A DNA stretch of 64,000 nt, taken from positions 3,530,714-3,594,713 of the forward strand of contig NC_050737.1 in the NCBI RefSeq assembly GCF_014529535.1, given 5' to 3'. The DNA is from Bradysia coprophila (lineage: Eukaryota; Arthropoda; Insecta; Diptera; Sciaridae). Every line of letters begins with the position of its first letter. Position 1 is the first letter of the stretch. Positions 12,903 through 24,808 of the stretch are shown one piece after another. A model generated the notes under the pieces. The model saw only the letters and a list, made by a program, of their open reading frames with translations. It did not search any database and was not told the DNA's origin. Both the position numbers and the translations under genes were made by a program.

Positions 12903-14246
12903 TTATGCCGGCCAGACAACAGACTCAATCCAATCAACATATGACGAAACTCTTGTATAAACAGCAGCTGTATTTACGGCTGCACAAGCCTTACCAAAAG
13001 AAGTGATACCAATAATATGGAAAACACATTGATTCTTCGGTGTAATGATTTGAACGGGTCCACCAGAATCGCCATGGCATGTATCCTTTCCTCCTTGAAG
13101 ATGACCCGCGCACAATTGAGACTTAACGATTCCTCTTCTTAATTTTTTCGACGTTTCGTAGAGTTGGCGACAATCGGTATAGTCTATAATGTTTAGCGAT
13201 ACTTTTCGAAGGTCATCCGAACGATCGCCGGCGAATTCTACTTGTCCCCAACCAGTTGCAACTGCTTTCGTTGAATTAATGGAATAACTTTGCCAAATAC
13301 ATGCTGGCCGAACGAATCGAGTAAATGTCACCTGTCGGTTGAGTCGAAGCAATGCAATGTCATAATAATTTGATGAATGTCTGTAATTGGGATGTGCAAT
13401 AACACTTTCAATTTGATATTCCTGTGGATCAGCACCATCATCTTGTCTCACTAAATTCTGATCACCAAGTCTTACAATGTCTGGTAAAATCCCATAGGCA
13501 GACGAACAATGGCCTGCTGTTAAAATGAAATGTTCGCTTATCAATGAACCGCCGCATTTCCAATCTATTTTACTATCGGTTGTCCAACCAACAGCAGCCA
13601 TATGCGGAAATTCGCCCGGTTTTGAAACCTCTCCACCGACGATTAGTCCCGTTGAATATAAACATGTTGGAATGTTAACTCTTTGAGTTGATGCCAAAAT
13701 CGATAGCGATGTGAATAAGCCAGGACGTGCAGCCAATCGAGAATATTCTTCACACTTTTGTTCACTACGACGTTGGGCTGGTTCTCGGTGATTTTTCAGA
13801 TTTGATTTGATTTGACTATTCTGGTTATGTTGTACAGTTGTATGACTCTCTTGTTGATATGTTGGGTTGTTGCTATTGTTTGGTATTGGACAGCAGACAA
13901 TCGCCTCAGATATTTGATATGAACATACAGTGGGATTTTTTCCATTTCGAATATCTTGTAAAACACCTGGACATTTACTTGTTAATGTGCAAACACCGAC
14001 CAAACTGTTGGTGTAGCAAGAATCACCGATCGACTTCTGATCACCGGAATAAGAAAAGTGGACTGGTGTCGGTTGTGATGCAATAAAAATGCGATTGTTA
14101 TAACGATCACCGACCAGTCTCCAGCTTGGAACAATACGAGGTGACGGATAAAAGAAGCTTCTGATTTCGTACTCAGCTAACACACCCTGATTCGCGACAT
14201 TCAACACGACTATACAATACAAATGAATCAGGCCGCTCGTCCACAT
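12903..14246 (-). CDS. Clip-domain serine protease, Snake-like
   Basis: One uninterrupted exon of 447 aa starting at ATG 14246; an in-frame TTG slightly upstream was not used. A signal peptide (about residues 1-24) is followed by a clip domain with six cysteines (about 77-119, ending in VCC) and a basic, Gln/Asn-rich linker. The peptidase begins at I202 in GLIVGGEVSKPGEFPHMAAV. The triad is present: His246 (TAGHCS), Asp296 (YYDIALLRL) and Ser394 (CHGDSGGP). Asp six residues before the serine predicts trypsin-like cleavage. The zymogen would be cut after Leu, as in Drosophila Snake, whose activation region is similar. Such enzymes act in haemolymph or perivitelline Toll/melanisation cascades. 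AATAAA follows the stop closely on the minus strand. The clip-C class is likely; one-to-one orthology with Snake is not shown. Confidence 0.93.
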   Translation of the reverse strand: MWTSGLIHLYCIVVLNVANQGVLAEYEIRSFFYPSPRIVPSWRLVGDRYNNRIFIASQPTPVHFSYSGDQKSIGDSCYTNSLVGVCTLTSKCPGVLQDIRNGKNPTVCSYQISEAIVCCPIPNNSNNPTYQQESHTTVQHNQNSQIKSNLKNHREPAQRRSEQKCEEYSRLAARPGLFTSLSILASTQRVNIPTCLYSTGLIVGGEVSKPGEFPHMAAVGWTTDSKIDWKCGGSLISEHFILTAGHCSSAYGILPDIVRLGDQNLVRQDDGADPQEYQIESVIAHPNYRHSSNYYDIALLRLNRQVTFTRFVRPACIWQSYSINSTKAVATGWGQVEFAGDRSDDLRKVSLNIIDYTDCRQLYETSKKLRRGIVKSQLCAGHLQGGKDTCHGDSGGPVQIITPKNQCVFHIIGITSFGKACAAVNTAAVYTRVSSYVDWIESVVWPA

Positions 14247-16145
14247 CCTCGTTCTATTATCTTGCAATCACTTTGAGATTGAGCACAGTATATCGTTGAA
14301 CCAGTTCATTAATTGGATTTTAGAACCGCGATTTCTCGTCACTAATTAAGTCGCAGAAGCCATCTTTTATTAGGGTATTGAGTCACAATTTTGATTTATT
14401 GACAATTCGTCTAATTTATGGAGTAATTTATACACGATAGATTGATAGATTAGCCTGTATTTAAATTAAACTGTTACTGTAGATACGTGTAACTGGTTAT
14501 TACTATTAAAAACACGACATAAACTCTAACTTGCAACTAATAAACAACCTATGAGACAGAAACGTCACATTGACAGTTTTACAATTTTTGACATTTACTG
14601 GTGTATCAACGCGTTACAAAAGATAAATTTTCACTAATGACATACACCTTGCGCACTCAGTCATTTAATCAAAAATTAGTCTTCTATCACTTCATAACAA
14701 CTAATATTTTTATGGACTGAAAAGATCAATATTTAGTAAAATGGTTATTTGCTTTAAAATTGTATGCTCATAAGACCGACTCGCCTGCAGTGGCATCTCT
14801 GATATTTGCGATAAACACGAGAACAAGTGTTCACTGATAGCGATTTCTGACCAGTTAGTTTTAACTAAACTGGACTAACTCTCAATAATTCATACTCATT
14901 CGTGAATTTTTGATCAGTAAAATTTAACTGGTCTAGGGATCAGCTGTAAATAGTATACAAAAATAGAGTAAGGGTAGTGTACCAGTATTAGTCACAAATA
15001 CACGTAGTGACTGATGCAAGTACACCGACTGATGCTAGTACAATCACTAGGTGCAGTTTAAATTTATATATAATTGCTCTCATTTTGTTGTATGACACCG
15101 AGATCAGTTACATTCAATAATAAGGACTCTCCTTTAAAGCTAAGTATACCCTCACTTTTCTCGCTAGCAGTGAAACAATGACAGATAGCCAATATATTTT
15201 CCGTCAAAACATTTCATGGCTGCCTGCATCCTTAGCTTAACACTCTATGAAAAATTAAAGTTTTAATTTTTGCGCATGCCGATGCCGATACTACAATTTG
15301 ATTTACTAGAATAGAAGCCTTAAGAGTTCAGGGCCTATTTTTGGGAAATGGATTTCCTAAATTTGCTAAGATTTTCCGAAATTTCCCAAAATTTGCTCAA
15401 ATTTACTAGAATATGCCATTAGCAAATTTGACAAATTAAGACAAATTGTGGAAAATCGGTTTCCCAAAAATGGGCCGCGTAAGAGTTGGTATCGAACCTT
15501 TTTTATTCGTAAAACTTATGTACATGCTACCCGAAAATGCGCGCTATACGACACCCTTTGACAATGCAAACGGACTATAAAATAAATATTATGTGAAATG
15601 ACAATGATATTCACTGTTTACATCGATGTCAATATAGGAAAAATATGTCGATGACACAATGCTGTGTACCATTAGCAATTTATCACAGCAATAAAACGGA
15701 AAAACAATTTATGGGTTGCAATTTGTAATCCAATATCAAAGTAATTTTTTATAGAATCACGTAGAGTGTCAGAAGCGCACTTCACCACAAGCTAAGAATT
15801 TATACAAACTGATAATCTATTGTTTCCACGAACGCCACACACGAACGGTTAATAAATAGACTGTGTCCCGCCACAACATGGTAATTACAACCCCCTTAAA
15901 CAAATGTGATTTTGATTTTTGTTTTTCATATACGTCGATATGTGTTTTAAACTTTTAATTTGCCACTTTGATGCGTATCTAATGTAAACAACAACTAAAA
16001 CTCTTTGACTGCATGCAATTTGAGTGAAAGTTATTCATACCGAGACACTTACTGAGTAAAGTCAAAACGGTGTTCTAATCCACTGAAATTGTGCTTGAAA
16101 ATATATTTTGTGTACGACAAGTTAAGTGTCAACTATTTTGCGATA
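14247..16145. other. Intergenic between clip protease and gustatory receptor
   Basis: No gene is seen. The stretch holds the hAT-type element at 15329-15479 and a few short dyads (for example ACCAGTTAGTTTTAACTAAA near 14.85 kb). The upstream regions of both divergent flanking genes lie in it. Confidence 0.5.
15329..15479. mobile_element. hAT-type inverted-repeat element, copy 4
   Basis: It runs from CAGGGCCTATTTTTGGGAAA to TTTCCCAAAAATGGGCCGCG. A perfect 8-bp target duplication TAAGAGTT flanks it (15321-15328 and 15480-15487). The arms begin with the perfect dyad GGAAATGGATTTCC and continue in AAATTTGCT/AAATTTCCC units unlike those of the other three copies. It has no ORF. Confidence 0.88.
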
Positions 16146-19100
16146 ATGGAGATACAAGAGTCGATCTTGAGTATATTTTACGTCAGCAGAGCGTTTGCGT
16201 TGGCTCCGTATAAAATTAAGAGGAATGCAAAAGGAATCATAAACGAATACAAATTCAGCATAATATTCTGTCTATACAGTGTAGCTGTTACAATCACACT
16301 CGGTAAGACGACGATTTACTTCTAGTTTCTAGTCTGGGTCACTACTTTCAATTATGGAGATGAATCTCCCTGGAAAATGACGTCGCTTTTGTATGAAAAA
16401 TGACCAGAGAGGCTCATTTCCCAAGATTGAAAATTACAAAGTCAAAGCTAGGTGCTTTAATTGATTCTTACAACTTGAAACTAACAATGTTTTTGTAAGA
16501 TGTGACTGTTAAAAAAATCCTCCTCTACAGCAGGAGTATCTATTGAAATGTAATGGAAAGTATAAAATGAGCTTAGTCATCTGTTATCAACAACAATGTC
16601 GAAAATAAACGATGAGCACGAGCTAATTGCCGTTATAGCAAAATGTTTGTTTAAACTGATGAAGTGCAAGATTTTATATCAATCAAAAGGAAATAGCAGA
16701 TCAAAATATGAATTTGCGAAAACGTCGAACATTTAGCAATATCGGCCAAAAAATCGCGTCGTGGTAGGAATTGAATTCTTTTTTCTGGTTGGGATTGTTC
16801 TTTGGTGTAAATCATCTATTTTAATCGTTATTTATGTTTCCGAGTGATAAATTCTTTTTTAGGCACTGTCGTTCGAGGCCGTAGGCAACATTTGTTTCCC
16901 AACTCAGTGGGCATTTAAGCATTTATCACCTCGTTTATCACACGATTGCAGAAATGACTATTATTACTTTTGCGTGACCTGTTGTTAGTTTTGGTAGCTT
17001 TGACTTTATTCTACGCGTCTGATGTAGATCTTAGTGTTGTTATCTATCCAACGTAAATGGTCGACAAAATCTAAGTTAAATTTGTAATTTCTTCGTCTTT
17101 TAGAAGTCAGGAAGCCGATATAATAATGTATAGATATTTCACAATTTTCCAGTTGTAAGAACCATTTTTAACTCTGAGGAACAAAATATTCCACATGTTG
17201 AAATCTTTTGTCTTTTTTTTAAATCTTACAGTTCTTCTGACGATTAGAGGAATTGTGAATGACGCTAGGTCGAAGTATCCTGTTAGGTAAGTTCTTTTTA
17301 TTTTAACCTTCGGTGATATATTCAGTGAATACACGGCAGAGTAAAATAAACTTTACTCTGTCGTGGTGAATATAATCCTTGTAAACCCATTGAAATTGGA
17401 ATAGATTCTCAATTAAAAATAGATAATAAGTAAAGCTAGGTTTGAGTCCAAGAGAAGTTGTGGTGGAATTGTTTTTGTAGTTATTGTATTGAATAATGTT
17501 GTCTTTTTGATTTTGAGGTAGTGTGCTAGTAAGCGTGTAATTTAAAAGAAAAATTGGTGCTCAGCTGTGACACAAACCCAGGATTTTCCCTGACTAATTG
17601 AGGTAACAAGCACACTGAACGAAGTAAGTTTATTTTATCCGCGAGATTGTATTTTAGGCAATCCGTCCACAACAGATACGTAAATTACTATTACTTGCAG
17701 CATGAAATTTTCGCAAGTGGCACCTGCGATAATTTTCATTTGCGCAGGGCTTCGCAAGTAAAATACGTAATTTTTTTGGAGATTGTTATTTTGCCACGAG
17801 CTACAAATTTCCATCTCGGCAAAATAAAAATCATCAAACAAGGACATAATGTACTATTTTTTATGCCAACATCAGAAGTTAATACATTTTGAGTGGCGAA
17901 AGTTATAACTTTCACCCCTTATTTACAACTTTTGCCAAATCTGCTGAAAGTATCTACTTTCGATGTTGGTTCGGGTCAAAAGTAATACAAGAATAGACCG
18001 GTTGAAGCCTGATGAGGTCTTTTTTCTTTTTTCAATTTATGTTTACTACCAGCTTGGTATTCATTCAAGTACCACTTTGTTTGGTATTCAAATACTAAAT
18101 TTTCGAATTATTAATAGGCAAGCGAACCGACTAATTTCAACAGTCGGTGTGCAGCTCTCAAACAGTAAACATCTCTACAACCTCTGTACAACTTTCGTAC
18201 CTTGTCATTCAATGTACTATTTGTTCGACTTGCCATCCAGCGTTTTTTACAACAAGATTTTTACGGTTCCAGGAGACGGCAACTTAGTGAAAGTTGTCAA
18301 AAAGAAAGATTACAATACACCAAAACTTTTCTGCTCAGTCTATGTTGACTTTGCATTTTAGTAACAAATCATTTATTTCAATAGGATGACAACTGCCACA
18401 TCCAAATTTGTAACATCACTCGACGTCTGTATTGTTGTTGGAGCATGCTTAAGTGGTATAAATATGTTAAATTCACAATGCTTTGAAACGAAAAAATGCT
18501 GTAACTTTGGCCGTTTTACGTATTTACACGCTTCATGATACGAAAACAGACGAAATCACGCGCCGAAAGTTATCGGAAACCATAGTTTTTTAGTTCTCTC
18601 TGAGCAGACCTTGTAAATAGGTCTAGGGATATAGATGATGTTTTACTCGCATGCGACCTGTTTTGAAGTGATGTATACGAAGGCGGAGCTAACTCTCTGA
18701 CTTTCTTTTGCTCTTATTGTTTTTTCTGTTTTTCGTATAATAAAGCGTATAAAATTGTGGTCATCATATGGAGAGATATGGACAATATGTGTGTGAATTC
18801 ATATCCCACGAGAATTATTTTTGTATACGTATGTATGTTGCATATGTATGTAACATAATTCTCTCGGCATACGAATGCACACGTATACTGTAATTTCGTG
18901 GTTTTTCTCCTTATGATGAAATAGTATGTTGTGTTACAAGTATTGTAATGTTGATTTTTTCAGCACTAGACCCAAGTTTTCCTTACGAGCGGAGCGAGTA
19001 AGGAAAATTGGGTCGTGTGCTGAAAAAATCTCATTACAATACGTGTAACACATCATGCTTTGTGCCAACCGAGAATCGAAATAGACAAATGCACAAAAAT

Positions 19101-22100
19101 TCAGAATTTTCATTGTAAACAATCACTCTTCGAATTTGATCGATCACGTTGCTTTGCATTTTTTTAAAACGAATGCTGTAATAACTCATACGAATTTCAT
19201 TTCAACACTGGTTTGAGTGTTGTAATAAGCCATGAAAACGGGTGTTGTAATTTTGGACATTTCAATCTAGTTATCGATATTGAAATCCGTCGTATTTCAA
19301 TTCTCGGTGGCACAAATAACTATTTTCTCCGTCAATGTCGTAAAGAAAAATTTCAAAATTGGTTTGATTGGAGGTTTGACTCCAGATTTTTGTACAATGA
19401 CAAAATTTGCTTGATATTCTGTCCAGTTTCAGTACTCTGAGGAACAAAATTTTTGCTCTTATTATATGTCAGGATTTGACCTATTCTATAGGCAGCGTCT
19501 TAATAAAAGAAAAAGCTGTGCGTCTTGTCCATACAAAAGAAAGTCTGTGCCAGAGATTATAGTCAAACATGTTCCTTTAGTACAACGTTTTCTTTTGATT
19601 GCTAAATTAATCAGGATTCAGGTCAAAGTCAGCATATTTTTCACTACAAAAATTAAAATAATGGAGGTCACAAATAATTTCCATGTAACTATCCGTGTTA
19701 GGTGTGGGTTGCGGTCTGTTTGGCCTGCGAAATACACAGGAAATGAACGCAAAGTTAAGAGAGGTAAATTTTGTTTACTTCTGACCGATCCATTTCATCC
19801 ACTTCCTTGTATTTCCGTCTACTTTACCATTCACTATCATTTTCTTAAATTTCAGGTGGATGACGTTTTAGGAAATGACAAGGAAAAAGAGAAACGACGA
19901 GGACTAATTATGATGGTGTCTGTGTTCATTGTGATCTCGTTTATGTTAGGTTTGATTTAATTTTTATTCATTTTAATGCATGAGTGGTAACAAGTTTTGA
20001 ATGTATGCGAAATGGATAGTATCCTGATCGTTCGAGCGTTGAGCAGGTTCCATTTCCCATTGCTTAAATAAACTAAAAATGTGGCTCAATGCCACGAAAA
20101 TCATCTTATAAAGTGGTTCAATGGTTTTTGAAAAATTTATGTTTATTTCAGCCATGGATCTGGGTTCCCGATACACTATTACGAAAAAGAAGGTGTCCGC
20201 CGACGAAGAGCTCATTCGAGGTATTTTTAGGCTTTTCACTAAAATGTTTTTTCTGATCAAACAAATATGAATAAATTGGTCAAGGCAATATCACGTACGG
20301 ATACATACCATTTTACGTTCTTTATTACATACTGATGGCACTACACATTCAATTTGCTAATACCGCTCTCAGGCTGGGTAGACGTTATCGTCGATTGAAT
20401 AATGTTTTAGCGAAAGCGTTTCCTATTGGTAAGTAAACAAAAGACAAAGGACGTGCCGACTCTGCATGGTAGAGCACGCCTGGATTGTGCGGGGAAGACA
20501 AGTCCAATTCGCCCGGATTTTTTTAAACGAAATCTTCCTATGGAGCCATAGAGACATGCGTGTTGTATCTTCCTAGTAGAGTCAGTGCGAAGCTGCCGTT
20601 ATCGTTTCTCAATATAGTGCATGTACAACAACGGAACAAAACCATATTAGGCATTCTAAGTGCATTCTAAGACTCATAATTGTCAAGGAAGATTGTATTT
20701 AGTTAATTAAACTGATGAAACGGTATGAAAGTTTACTTTCATTTTGTTTATGATTCAGTAGTTGTGTACACGTACATATGACTAACTTCCTAGGGTGGAG
20801 TAATTGCTTTATGAGACGCGGTTATTTATGAAGTGCATTGAAACTTGTGGTGGCTACAACGTTAAATATCTGCGTTTTGGAGCGTTGAGCGCCACCTTTT
20901 CTGATATCAATACTTTTGTAAGTAGATGGCTCCTGTTTCAAGATGTTCTTGTGTGATACAATCCACACGTCCACTATAGTAATATTTTATGTTTTGCCTT
21001 CGATTTTTGAATGGATTATAAGTTCATTGTACGTGTACAACAAAAGACGAAGCTGTATTTTTCTGTGAATAACATTATTAATTCAAACTTTGTTCCATAA
21101 AGAACCACTCAAAAAAGAATTAGTTCACATAATCCGGGTTCCATCAATCAAGCAAAGAGAGTCATCACATAAACAAAAGAATAATGTTGGAATAGTAACT
21201 CACCGTAAGTTGGCCTTTTTATAAATGTGAAAAAAAAAAATGAAATTTAGAAATTGTTTCTTAATCATTTGCATTATATTTTATAGAATCTGTGCTATCG
21301 CAGGACACATTTTTCGTTGATCGATTAGCAAGCGCTCATTCATATTTGGGAGAGGCAGTTGGAAATATATCCTCGTAAGTATTCAAATTAAAAAGTTGAC
21401 ACGTGACGAATTACATACAGAGCTTTTCGAGTTTTTTTTTCTGTCAAACATTTGTAATAAACATACCGAAAAAAGCAAAAAGGAAAAAAAAAACGTTGAA
21501 CTCGCTCTTTATATGAAAGCTGATTTTTAAATACTTACAGAGCGTTTGGTGTTGCTTTACTTGTTATGTTGGTGTCATGTTTACTTCATTTGGTAGCCAC
21601 ACTGTATTTCCTATTTGTGGAAATTCTGGGTGGAAATGTAAGGCGAATTATTCTGTTGAAATAACAAAAATAAAATTAATCGTATGCACCACGCAACAGG
21701 ATGCATTCTACACGGTGCTACAATTTTTATGGGTCTTTCTGCACGTGGGTCGATTGTTATTAATTGTAGAACCTTGTCATCTTACGTCGGTTGAGGTAAT
21801 TAAGAAAACGTCAGGTCCCTTTTTGACGCCGATAAACTTATATCTCATTAGGCTGTTGATCACTACTGAGACTTTAGCTAGTTTCCTGAAAGTAATATTT
21901 TATCATTTTCAGGCTCGTCGCACAATAACTCTTGTCTGTGAAATCATTCGATCGTGCGATCCAGCTGTTACACAGAATGTAAATATTTAAAAAAAAAAAT
22001 AATTTTTTGTAACGAGAGTCGAAACTAAACATGATTCACGTTCACAATTATTCATTCGATCAAATTGATATGCAAAAATTAGTGCCACAAAATGTCGTCC

Positions 22101-22788
22101 ATAATTTTTTTGCACGTGCTGTACACGCACTGAATTTTGAAAGCCGACACATTTTCTGTTTCTGTGTTTTACTTGAGTTTCTGATTTCTCCATATAAAAA
22201 TACATGATACATGCAAAATTCACAAAAAAACTAGTGAACCACAAAACAGAAAATGTGTCGGTTTTCAAAATTCCGTGAGTGTACTGCTGCTAGTTGTAAA
22301 TATTTATAATAATCTGTTTTGTATTTCGTAGTTGAAAAAGTTCTGGAGACAATTACTTGCTGATCGAACGTATTTTTTCTCAGCCTGTGGAATGTGCTGT
22401 ATTGATCGTCAAATTTTAACTTCAGTAAATAACTTCATTTTTACATTTTTAGTCTTAAAAACATTTTTGTGGAAGATTACAGTCAGAGGGAGTGAAGTTT
22501 CAGCATGAATTTACTGTTTTCTAGATGATCCACACAAACAATCAAAACGGCGTGTGTGTTATAAAATTATAAACCGTTTTGATTGTATGTGTAGATCAGC
22601 TGAAAAACAGCTGAAGCAAATTCATGCTGAGATTTCACCACCTCTGACTGTAACTGTACTTTTGAGAAAACATTTTAAAAAATTTGCAGAGAGAAAATGA
22701 TAAAAATAAAATTTTCTTTCAGCTTAGCGGAGCAATTGCCACATATTTGGTGATTTTGATTCAGTTCCAAAATTCTGGTAGCAGCTAA
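16146..22788 (+). CDS. Gustatory receptor (insect 7-TM chemoreceptor)
   Basis: Thirteen exons give 385 aa: 16146-16302, 17232-17286, 18385-18455, 19702-19763, 19856-19949, 20152-20220, 20285-20428, 21287-21374, 21541-21637, 21700-21795, 21913-21978, 22332-22424 and 22723-22788. All joints are GT-AG with matching phases. It begins MEIQESILSIFYVSRAFALA, has an intracellular VDDVLGND stretch typical of the family, several hydrophobic helices, and ends with ATYLVILIQF, the TYhhhhhQF signature of insect gustatory receptors. These proteins are ligand-gated cation channels for tastants, CO2 or pheromones in sensory neurons; the ligand cannot be read from sequence. Exon 4 has a weak polypyrimidine tract and is the least certain joint. 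Introns 7 and 11-12 contain a SINE-like stretch and two hairpin elements. It looks intact. Confidence 0.9.
17332..17365. repeat. Minimal palindrome of CACGACAGAGTAAA motif
   Basis: Two inverted copies of the motif meet head to head with almost no spacer (CACGGCAGAGTAAA followed by its mirror ending TCTGTCGTG). The same motif occurs singly near 27861-27881 and 47872-47894. Confidence 0.5.
17690..17790. repeat. Dispersed repeat with TTACTTGCGAAGCCCTG, copy 1
   Basis: It shares TTGCGCAGGGCTTCGCAAGTA and a CGCAAGTG/GATAATTTTC stretch, in reverse orientation, with about 41560-41640. It lies in intron 2 of the gustatory receptor gene. No ends are defined. Confidence 0.45.
18924..19058. repeat. Hairpin with GAGCGGAGCGAG apex
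   Basis: Arms of about 60 bp (GTATTGTAATG, TTTTTTCAGCAC, CCCAAGTTTTCCTTAC) are mirrored with few mismatches around the apex GAGCGGAGCGAG. It sits in intron 3 of the gustatory receptor gene. It may be a foldback element. Confidence 0.65.
20455..20530 (+). mobile_element. Possible tRNA-derived SINE head
   Basis: TGGTAGAGCACGCCTGG resembles a pol III A box, and AAGTCCAATTCGCC, about 35 bases on, resembles a B box. No cloverleaf with paired acceptor ends can be drawn, so this is not called a tRNA gene. It lies in intron 7 of the gustatory receptor. Confidence 0.3.
22121..22284. mobile_element. Hairpin MITE in gustatory receptor intron
   Basis: The left arm (GTACACGCACTGAATTTTGA, AAGCCGACACATTTTCTGTT) is mirrored on the right (AACAGAAAATGTGTCGGTTT, TCAAAATTCCGTGAGTGTAC). 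Total length is about 164 bp, with no ORF. Confidence 0.7.
22479..22651. mobile_element. Inverted-repeat element (ACAGTCAGAGG ends), copy 2
   Basis: It starts ACAGTCAGAGGGAGTGAAG and ends CTCTGACTGT; both arms also carry GCATGAATTT, and the interior holds a GATCCACACAAACAATC hairpin. It matches the copy at 1909-2195. It is in the last intron of the gustatory receptor gene. Confidence 0.75.
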
Positions 22789-22979
22789 ATTCGACAAAAT
22801 TCGTCCCACACACGAAACGCAATCATTTTAATTAATTGAATTTTATTGATTTGTCCAATAACTTTGTCAAATGTAGTGTTAAGAGTAAAATGAAGACTTA
22901 AACTGGAGAAATGGTTTTGCCTCTTTGTTATCGGTGACAGTGACATGATTCCTTGAGTTACTAGCAGAGTATCTTACTT

Positions 22980-23300
22980 CAGTACAATCCTCAACAGATA
23001 CTGTGGAGCAAATGACTCAACCACCAACTGCTACATTTATCGAAATTTGTCTTCATAACAAGTTGTTGCATATATATGCCAATTACAAATACGGTCTTGT
23101 CTACCATGTGATAAGATTGTTATTTTGTTCGTTGGAAAGTCACGATTCACGATGACTGTGATATTTCATAAGCGAACCAAATGCGAAATTCTTAATTGGC
23201 TTAGTATCACGTTCTGCTCACGAGAGTAGATATTTGATTCAACATTATAAAATCACTATCACTGCCATTCACAGCAGAACCATTGTGATTATATTTAATT
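22980..23300. repeat. Diverged direct repeat, left copy
   Basis: Ordered blocks such as GATAAGA...TTATTTTGT, ATGACTG...ATTTCATAA and CTCACGAGAGTAGA...CACTATCACT recur near 27890-28085. The two copies flank the acyltransferase gene in the same orientation. The identity is patchy, so the pair is old. Confidence 0.5.
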
Positions 23301-23494
23301 GCACACATAACCATAAGAAGGGAACGTGACTATTTTAAGTGTGATATCGCGAGTTCTTTTGGGTGTTTTCGAGAAATGTTTTAGACAATCTACGAAGCTG
23401 ATTAGAAATTGGATTGCGAAACGGGGTGGTTCCATGGTAACATGAGAAACTCGAAAAAGAACTCATCACAGAACCCTTGGGCATCAATTTCAGA

Positions 23495-23620
23495 ATTTTT
23501 CTCGTAATTTAGGCCCTCAGCATGAAAAGTTGTGTACGGTTTATTTAGGCACTTTTGCTTGTCGCCCTCGCTTCATTCGGACTACAAATCGTAAAATTGC
23601 CTAAAATATACAATTGTTAA
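23495..23620. repeat. Dispersed repeat with CCTCGCTTCATTCGG, copy 1
   Basis: AGAATTTTTCTCGTAATTT, AGGCCCTCAG, CGGTTTATTT, CCCTCGCTTC and TTGCCTAAAATATA occur here in the same order as at 36555-36705. Confidence 0.6.
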
Positions 23621-23847
23621 AAATTTCCTATGTGCAGAATAAGCACCAGCTGATCTACTAACACATACTTACCGTATGATAAACAATCAAAACATCTTCT
23701 GAACAATTTGTTTACTTCAATCATACGTGTTATGCGCGTGAATAGATGACGTTAACGTAGGTTGTCTTTGAATTGTTTACAATACAAAGTGTTTTTGTTT
23801 GTACACCAGCTGATGATATTCTGCACATAGGAAACTTTTAACAATTG
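23611..23847. mobile_element. Inverted-repeat MITE
   Basis: Ends of about 50 bp: CAATTGTTAAAAATTTCCTA, TGTGCAGAAT and CACCAGCTGAT on the left; their mirror (ATCAGCTGGTG, ATTCTGCACATAGGAAAC read inward, AACAATTG) on the right. It has no ORF. It abuts the repeat ending at 23620. Confidence 0.7.
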
Positions 23848-23940
23848 AACAACAGATACGTAATTCATTATTATCAATCATTATGCCTTCGGCTCGCCCT
23901 AGAACCACGTCAAAATAAACATTATGGACTAGGGTGTGTC

Positions 23941-24217
23941 GATTTTACCAGCTTTGAAATCCACACCCAGTGGCATGTGTAGCTTGAAGAAACTAAACTT
24001 GCGGCATCATTAGTTTTTCGTTTCCACTCACTTTTCAGTACCGCACGGATGACTAAAGTTTGTATGAAAAATCGATTTTCAATATAGAAAATCAGATTCT
24101 CGAATTCACGTGCGGTATACTCAAAAGTGTTCGAAAACGAAAAACTAATGATGCCGCAAGTTTAGTTTCTTCAAGCTACGCATGCCACTGGGTGTGGATT
24201 TCAAAGCTGGTAAAATC
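23941..24217. mobile_element. Palindromic MITE with about 85-bp arms
   Basis: The left arm GATTTTACCAGCTTTGAAAT, CCACACCCAGTGGCATG, AAACTTGCGGCATCATTAGT is mirrored almost exactly by the right arm. The centre is unpaired, A/T-rich and non-coding. Confidence 0.8.
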
Positions 24218-24288
24218 ACATTATTATGGACAGTGGTGCATAATGTGCTATTATATAACTAGGGATAACTAGTGACCTTTACTATATA

Positions 24289-24808
24289 GGTTTGTTCCAA
24301 GTCCATATGAATTGTCAAATTTCATCCACAGAATTAAAACACAACATTCTCTAAAACAAATGAAAATTGAATTTAACTATTTCACTTCACTCTTTATCAG
24401 AACGTATTTCCATCACATAAACAAAAAACAAGCTGATCCACAGAACCATAACCTCAATAATATTTCTTTGTAAATCGCGCAGGCGACGTTACTCCATTTG
24501 TATGAAATATCCAAGGCTGTATACTTGGGGAGGTCACGCAGATACAGATACGCGGGTTACACACCACAGTTGATGATAAAATGGCCGATTTCATACAAAA
24601 ATTCACCTACTTTGTTGATTCTCGTCGTCTTGATAATGTGGTGAATTTTTTGTATATGTAAAGTCATCAGAAGTGGTGTGTTCCCGCGTATCTAATAAAA
24701 TGGCGGTCTGGAAGTATACAGCCCTGGAAATATCACGTAATCGACGTTGCTGTGGATGAAATTGTCGTTGTTCGGGTTGTCAAAGCTCGTGTTTACTTGG
24801 AACAAACG
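24289..24808. mobile_element. Large inverted-repeat element with TA flanks
   Basis: The ends GGTTTGTTCCAAG and CTTGGAACAAACG are flanked by TA on both sides, as in Tc1/mariner-type insertions. Inner pairs (TTTCATCCACAG, GGCTGTATACTT, ATACGCGGGTTACACACCAC) support an imperfect foldback about 520 bp long. It has no transposase. Confidence 0.65.

Noticed and set aside
20455-20530. tRNA gene
   Set aside because: A- and B-box-like words are present but no acceptor stem or anticodon arm can be paired; kept only as a possible SINE head.
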